Shown one piece after another: positions 58,831-64,000 of a stretch of 64,000 nucleotides of DNA. Below the pieces are notes generated by a model. That model was not told where the DNA came from and ran no database searches. It was given only the letters and a program-made list of their open reading frames with translations. This DNA comes from Siphonodentalium dalli (Eukaryota > Mollusca > Scaphopoda > Gadilida > Siphonodentaliidae): NCBI GenBank assembly GCA_032622095.1, contig CP136064.1, positions 212,180,205 through 212,244,204 on the forward strand, written 5' to 3'. Numbering within the stretch: position 1 is the stretch's first letter; every line of letters starts with the position of its first letter. The translations under genes were made by a program, and so were the position numbers.

Positions 58831-59430
58831 TTACATAATTGCTCAATAATGCACGATTTGACCACGTGTTTGTAATGTGCACGCGCAAGTAGATCGGACT
58901 AGATGGTATTGTGACCATGCAACCCATTTCCACAGTACTACTCTGGTGCAATGTCAAAACGTGCAGCTGTATAACGCAAATTTATGTACTATGGAGATCC
59001 TTGATGTGATTGTATCATTTCACAAAAATCCATACATTTATCATTTTATCCTATGCGCATGCGCGAAACAAATAGACTCAAATAAGAAACTGCGTGCGCC
59101 TTCCTCACATATGACAGAACACTGATTATGTATGCAATACTAATTTAAACCAAAAAGAGTGATCGAAATGTTGTCTTTCTACAATCCTGCGAACCGCGCA
59201 ACAATGTAGAGCTTTACCCGAATCGCTTCAAATAATGTACGTTTGTTGAATTCTGCGCTGTGCGCATGCGCATGTTTTTCTACCCCAACTAGTCGGCAAC
59301 AAACTCATACACATGCACCCATGGCACTGCTGAAGTTCCTTGGGATCATTTACATAGATATAAGTGGATATACCAATGGTTATAACATGTATACACATGC
59401 TACATAGGTTTATGATGTCACTGAATGTTG
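58831..59430. other. Non-coding; nothing recognised
   Basis: It contains three GCGCATGCGC-like sites (59053, 59263-59270) but no gene. Confidence 0.35.
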
Positions 59431-59493
59431 CTGGCCGCTTTTGCGGCCAGTTGGGTGTATGAACGTTTTCTGGCTGGCCGCTTTTGCGGCCAG
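59431..59493. repeat. Two identical GC hairpins 43 bp apart
   Basis: CTGGCCGCTTTTGCGGCCAG at 59431-59450 and again at 59474-59493: 8-bp stem, TTTT loop. Confidence 0.85.
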
Positions 59494-59654
59494 TCGGGTT
59501 CAAAGGGTTAAGGTTCAGTAATGATACAAAAATACAAAATACGCCATGGTAATATCAGGGCTAACCATAAAATTATTATGAAAGATGTCCCAGAGTGTCA
59601 AATCATTGACCCAGAAAAAATTAGAAATACTCAGGCCTGAAAGTATAGTGTTGG

Positions 59655-60035
59655 ACATTTGCAGAATGAGGTGCCCAGAAGGTGAATTTAGTGGTGCTAC
59701 CCCACACAGCAGGATAGCGTCACCAAATTCATCATCTGGGGACCTCATTCTGCTTAGCCCTCATCTTCTCTGAAAAGTATCTTTATTATCAAATAAACAA
59801 GTTTTTTAGTTTCCTTAGAAACTTCTTTAGAAAGTTTCTTTTTCAGTTTAGTTTCTCTATATCCCCAAATTGGCAGATGACACAAAGGATAATCAAGGTG
59901 CCCAATGGGTGCACATCACCATCTGGGAGCTTAAATCTTAGTCAAGGTCTCCCACAGCAGATGAGGCCATGCAGACTGAGTTCCCCAGAGGATGAACTTG
60001 GTGACACTAGCCCGCTGTGCGGGAACATCAAACCA
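59655..60035. repeat. Hairpin family GCAGAATGAGGTCCCC (locus 3)
   Basis: GCAGAATGAGGTGCCCAGAAG...GGTGAATTTAGTGGTGCTACC is mirrored by GGATAGCGTCACCAAATTCA...CTGGGGACCTCATTCTGC (59660-59754). After about 200 bp a half arm follows (GACTGAGTTCCCCAGAGGATG, CCCGCTGTGCGGG), as in the 15789-16234 element. Confidence 0.75.
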
Positions 60036-60217
60036 GTCTTACCTTTCTGCTATTTCTTTTATTCTTACATAGACCAGTCAGCTTTATATCTAATCTCTTG
60101 TACAGGGCTTATCAATGCATACATTTTCCCCCAAATATAAATGTAAATGCATTTCCCGGCTGCATTTTTATGACAGAACCACACATGTTTAGGTGAAGGC
60201 ACATATTTTGATGACAT

Positions 60218-60320
60218 TTTAAAGATACGGATAGCCTTCGTAGTGGGTATTGCTGTTAAAATAGTCACATCCGTTAAAACCGCCATAAACAGGAAGAATA
60301 TTAAAATATAGACATACTTA
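60218..60320. mobile_element. MITE fragment, AGGCACGGGCGGCG family
   Basis: TTTTAAAGATACGG...GTGGGTATTGCTGTTAAA...CACATCCGTTAAAACCGCCATAAA...GAATATTAAAATATAGACA matches the right arm of 12315-12831 in reverse. The other arm is absent. Confidence 0.65.
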
Positions 60321-60934
60321 CCAATCATAAATATCATAAATAAGTATGTTATTGCCAAGTGCATATGCTGTGTACAAGCCATGGTATGTTACAGTACAGT
60401 ACATAAAGAGTATGCAATAAGAAAAACACTCAACACCGGGGGAGACCCCATGCACTAATGGAACTTTGGTTAAAATTGCCACGAAGTTGTTTACAAGATA
60501 CTGGCATAGGGCTCGCTAATCCTCACCACTCAAGATTCCAGTGCTGAATATGTGACTGTGAATCACTCTCCTAAAAAGTCAGTGTTGAGAGTGTTTAGCT
60601 TATCCCTCACTCTTTATAAACAAACCTTCGCTTATCACAAAGTTTGTTTTGTGGAAATATCGCCTTCATACTATCATTATACTATAGTATTACTATATTT
60701 TTGAGGAAATTTTCATAATTTGGAAACTGTTATTTCTAAATTATAACATGTAATGATGGCCATCCATGTCTTTAAGCAGGTGGGAACACACAGCTTGTAA
60801 CCTATATCAGCAGTAATTTTATTGTATAAACAACATTATAGCCCCAAAAATTTTATAGAAATTTCCAAAATATCAGCTTACACAAACTATTTCTGTGGGA
60901 CTTCTCAAGGAGACAGGTTGATTTTCATGTGTAT

Positions 60935-61066
60935 TTAACCCTATATCTACTAAATACTCATTGATGAGTAGTTATGCCTTAGGAAATGTTCAGATAATAA
61001 GTTCAACAAATGGCCATAGGAAAATGGAACTACTTGTCAATGAGTATTTAGTATAGAAAGGGTTAA
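60935..61066. repeat. Hairpin with ~40-bp arms just downstream of the minus-strand gene
   Basis: TTAACCCTATATCTACTAAATACTCATTGATGAGTAGTT is mirrored by AACTACTTGTCAATGAGTATTTAGTATAGAAAGGGTTAA. It lies 76 bp beyond the stop codon at 61142, so it may be in the 3' UTR. The rest of 60321-61141 holds nothing recognised. Confidence 0.8.
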
Positions 61067-61141
61067 ATAACTAGTCACTTTTCTCGATGTTACCAAGCAC
61101 TAAAATCACCATAGCAACAAGATTCATGGACCATTATTTGT

Positions 61142-61383
61142 TTACAGAGAGATAAATGTTTGCTTATTATAATTATAAGAAGGTAGGTAGAGATTATCCA
61201 TGTCTTCTAAGGCTCTGATTAACATCAGTGACACTTTGTGTGATTCCTCTATGATGTTCAGGGTTTTATAGAATGTCCGTAGGCTCGCCACATAAGATTC
61301 TTGCACCTTAATCTCCTTGTCTACTACCGCTAGTGCCTTTCTATAGCTACTGTAAGCAGTTGCATTGGCGATAACCAGATCAG
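61142..61383 (-). CDS. Unrecognised helical protein, last coding exon
   Basis: On the minus strand, TATATTTCAG (acceptor) precedes an open frame from 61383 to a TAA at 61144-61142. CT completes the Ala codon split with the exon at 63796-63709, then 79 codons follow: DLVIANATAYSSYRKALAVV, DKEIKVQESYVASLRTFYK, TLNIIEESHKVSLMLIRALE, DMDNLYLPSYNYNK, ending FISL. The first 60 residues are free of Pro and Gly with hydrophobic residues spaced 3-4 apart, so they should form long amphipathic helices, possibly a coiled coil. I do not recognise the family. There is no Met start in this exon. The evidence for reality is the exact splice and phase fit with the upstream exon and the protein-like composition. 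Confidence 0.8.
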
Positions 61384-61729
61384 CTGAAATATAGCAAGAA
61401 CAAAATTCTTGTGAAATGATCTTTTATCATTGACAAATTTGCCAAGTGGAGTGCCGATAAAAACTTATTTTTACACAGTTTCTACTGAACTGTTTGGTCG
61501 ATTGAAATACGATGGAGATTAATGCATCCCAGGTTCATTTGACATTCGGAAAATCAAGAAGCAAAAGTTGCAGCAAGCAGGATCGTTCACAAACAGTTTT
61601 TATGCGTCGATCTTCAAATTTCCAACAAAACAGAGCATGGTTATCTCTGAAATGAAGGGCAAATCAATGAAAAACTGTATAAAAGATGGAATTATGGCTT
61701 TATCCATTTCATGACGGAGCAGCGCTAGT

Positions 61730-61890
61730 GCATTTCCTTATATATGTGAGCCTCCTACAGGCAACCTTGCATATATAAGAGAATACAATGCCTTACTAGG
61801 TCAAGGTAAAAATTGTTATGACAATATATTCTCTTATATATGTGAGGCTCCCTATGGGAGACTCTGTTATATAGGATAATGCATTGGCAC
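61730..61890. repeat. Palindrome family TCTCTTATATATGCGAG (locus 3)
   Basis: AGTGCATTTCCTTATATATGTGAG...CTTGCATATATAAGAGAATACAATGCC, then TATATTCTCTTATATATGTGAG...GGCTCCCTATGGGAG...TTATATAGGATAATGCATTGGC. It lies in the intron of the minus-strand gene. The following AAATTTCAGGAAGC(A/T)(C/C)...ATGGAAGGGTTAA is shared with locus 1. Confidence 0.75.
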
Positions 61891-62477
61891 AATATTTTTG
61901 CAAAATTTCAGGAAGCACTAGTAATGGAAGGGTTAAGAATTGCAGCTCAAAGCTGTGCATGGACCGTTGACACTTTTATAAAAATAATTGACTGCACATT
62001 TCACATGACCTTTCAGCTTTTATTGCAGTTCAATGTAATGCTAAGTTTCCACACATATATTGAGAGAGTTAATCTTCGCTTGGCGAATTCCTGATTGTGG
62101 TCCTCGTAGCTTCGGCTCAAATCAAATGAAACCTATTCACAGACTAAAGTATGAGATGCCTCTTTGACATTCTATCAGGACCCGACACTTTCATATGCAG
62201 CATCACACTTAAATGCTGCATTCGGACTAATAGCTGTTTGCTGTCTAGCATAATCTTAAGTTCCACTCTCCTGAAAATCCATTGGATAACTCAAAGAGCA
62301 AAGCGACAGATAAAAATAGTTTAAAATATCTGAATTAGTGAATGGTTCCTGGAGAAAATAGATCAGTATTATATCATTAAAACGGTTCCACCAATACTAG
62401 AGATTAATCAGCAGGAACCAAGTGATAGTCTGTATTTACAAGTTATAGTCTGTTGAATCTTCAACCCTCTTGATATG

Positions 62478-62604
62478 CTACAGTAATGCTCTAAGTAATC
62501 GACTTCTTAACCACAGCAACAAGCCATATTTCCGAATAAATCCTGAAAAGTTACCCATAATTCTGCTGTGGTTAAGAAGTCGATTACTTAGAGCATTATT
62601 GTAG
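62478..62604. repeat. 41-bp-arm hairpin in the intron
   Basis: Arms 62478-62518 and 62564-62604 pair at 40 of 41 positions (CTCTAAGTAATCGACTTCTT and its mirror). The loop is 45 bases. Confidence 0.9.
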
Positions 62605-62813
62605 ATCGTGTTATGAATATTCTTTTAGTTTGAAATAGTCTTAGGTTATCTCAGGGTGATATTTTCACATGCGACGTTTCCTGCGCTTTGATGTCGGACT
62701 GCATGAAGTCACAGCCCAACGTTCAGTCAAGAATGTTTAGCCACTCTTTATGTTATAAAAAGTTATCTCTTTACCAAAAACAAACAAGAGGTGTGCACTC
62801 GAGCATACCCCCA

Positions 62814-63404
62814 CCGTGGCAAATTCAACCCGCATTATCCGTAAACCCAACAAAAAAGATTTTTAACTTTAAAGAAAAATTCAGACTAATAATATCGATA
62901 TGGTGTCACAAGAAGCTTGTACATAAAAAATTATTCAAATTGGTTCATATTTGTTAAAGTTATTTAGTCGGACAGAATTTTCTAAGTCAAAATAAGTCGA
63001 AAATGAAGTGTAATATTACGAAAAACAGTCTGAGCCAATCCCTAGCCGCATCATGTAGAGAGGGTATTGTGAGAAGCATGTATACCAAAAATTATTGAAA
63101 TCGGTTCATATTTGTTAAAGTTATTAAGTCGGACAGAATTTTCTAAGTAAAAATAAGTCGAAAATGAGGCGTAACTTAAAAAAAAAAAAGTCGGACCGAA
63201 CCGCAATTAGCATCATGCGGAGAGGCAGTCCTAAGGAGATTGCATACAAAAATTATTGAAATCGGTTCATAGTTGTTCAAGTTATGAGGTCGGATGAACG
63301 GACGGACGGCTAGATGGACGGTGCGACGGACACACGGAGGCAAAAAGCGTGACGGACGGAGTCAATCCAGTATACCCCCCATTTTCTTCGAAAGTGGGGG
63401 TATA
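62814..63404. mobile_element. Element with CATACCCCCAC / GTGGGGGTATA ends and internal repeats
   Basis: The ends CATACCCCCAC and GTGGGGGTATA are inverted. Inside, a ~150-bp module recurs three times (62915, 63085 and 63255): AAAAATTATT(C/G)AAAT(T/C)GGTTCATA, TTGTTAAAGTTATT(T/A)AGTCGGAC. It ends with GACGGACGGACGG and a small hairpin 63371-63404. Repeats of this look are familiar from mollusc genomes, which is a recollection and not a search result. Confidence 0.7.
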
Positions 63405-63708
63405 ATTATTGAATATATAGCAACATCCCAATTAGCTGGTTTTTTTTAATTATAGAATTTAAATATGATGTCATCGGAGAGGCCCCATGCACTGCCATTT
63501 TTTCTAAGAATTTTGGGTAACAGGGAATTGAAGGAAAAAACAATGCGAATGAAAACAGTATTAGGCTACACCGCAATAATCATGTCCAGATAAGCTGTAA
63601 TTGACACTTGGGGGGGCGCCTTCGACGCCTGTGTTGCTAAACAAAATTCTTCAGAATAATGGAACTGAGGGTTTATCAGGAAAAAATCTGACGTGATGTT
63701 GTACTTAC

Positions 63709-63796
63709 CTGCATTGTGAAGCTTCAACACTTTTCTCTGACTTTTCTTGTCTACAATGACTTTTTCTTGTATGTGATACTCTCTTTCATATTGAAC
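63709..63796 (-). CDS. Unrecognised helical protein, penultimate exon
   Basis: An 88-base exon on the minus strand, bounded by CATATCTTCAG (acceptor) and GTAAGT (donor). It reads VQYEREYHIQEKVIVDKK then SQRKVLKLHNA with the final G starting the Ala codon completed at 61383. Lys/Glu-rich and helical like the next exon. Too short to show as an open frame by itself. Earlier exons must lie beyond 64000. Confidence 0.78.
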
Positions 63797-64000
63797 CTGA
63801 AGATATGAATAAGTATAGCTGTATAATGTAGCAGATACATGCCAGTGAGGCAGGGGCAGATTTGAGGGTACGAGGGAGCTGCAAGTGTCCGTTCACACCC
63901 CCATCTTTGTAAAAAATGTCAACAGTTAGAAATTTTAATTTCATGCATGCAGCAACATAAGTTGGAAATTTCAGACTAGGAATAGGTTTGATCTAATACT
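63797..64000. other. Intron or upstream sequence of the minus-strand gene
   Basis: No further exon is recognisable before the window edge. Confidence 0.35.

Larger units (their letters stand above)
61384..63708 (-). other. Intron of the unrecognised minus-strand gene
   Basis: GTAAGT at the donor (63708-63703) and TTTCAG at the acceptor (61389-61384). This 2325-bp phase-1 intron holds three independent repeats: the 61730 palindromes, the 62478 hairpin and the 62814 element. Confidence 0.75.

Noticed and set aside
60065-60382. 105-codon minus frame with hydrophobic start
   Set aside because: Overlaps the MITE fragment at 60218-60320, and the composition is low complexity.
1-64000. tRNA, rRNA or other RNA genes
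   Set aside because: No cloverleaf or rRNA-like segment recognised; the tRNA-Leu match at 4979-4997 is only a primer site.

Overview
This is invertebrate nuclear DNA: AT-rich, intron-containing and full of transposon debris, with no bacterial or viral gene organisation. The gene content (a Cys-loop receptor, a FEM-1-like ankyrin gene) and repeat style (LINE 3' ends with CATA/GACA tails, many TTAA-flanked foldback MITEs, GGGGGTATA-bounded elements) suggest a marine lophotrochozoan such as a mollusc or annelid. That taxonomic guess is an inference and no species is claimed.

Layout. 1-5.5 kb: decayed Ty3/gypsy LTR retrotransposon on the minus strand (pol, protease, gag, tRNA-Leu primer site, LTR edge). 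5.5-22.4 kb: no convincing host gene; foldback elements, a LINE 3' end, a ~140-bp degenerate tandem repeat, a hAT-like element with an exact 8-bp target duplication, and TTAA MITEs. 22.45-31.12 kb: the best host gene, the last two exons (plus strand) of a nicotinic-type Cys-loop receptor subunit. They are split by a 7.7-kb intron that is mostly two tandem arrays, about 149 units of 40 bp and 12 units of 56 bp. The 40-bp array starts on the splice donor itself, and each unit carries a donor-like GTGAGTAT. The intron also holds a broken relic of a diverged copy of the M3 exon. 31.2-46.8 kb: repeats, two more LINE 3' ends, an extremely regular hairpin, minisatellites and a nested transposon stack. 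46.8-50.4 kb: FEM-1-like ankyrin pseudogene (minus strand), internally duplicated, broken by stops and frameshifts and interrupted by a TTAA MITE whose empty site can be read from the coding frame. 50.4-61.1 kb: repeats, minisatellites, a ~400-bp satellite and palindrome families. 61.14-63.80 kb: two joined exons (minus strand) of an unrecognised, probably helical protein gene that continues beyond the window.

The genes are not a functional cluster. The two host loci that look alive are the receptor and the unidentified minus-strand gene; the rest is pseudogene or mobile DNA. The main biological interest is how repeats reshaped the receptor intron, and a group of four MITE families that share 5'-TTAA-AGG termini. 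All calls come from reading the sequence; no database search was run.
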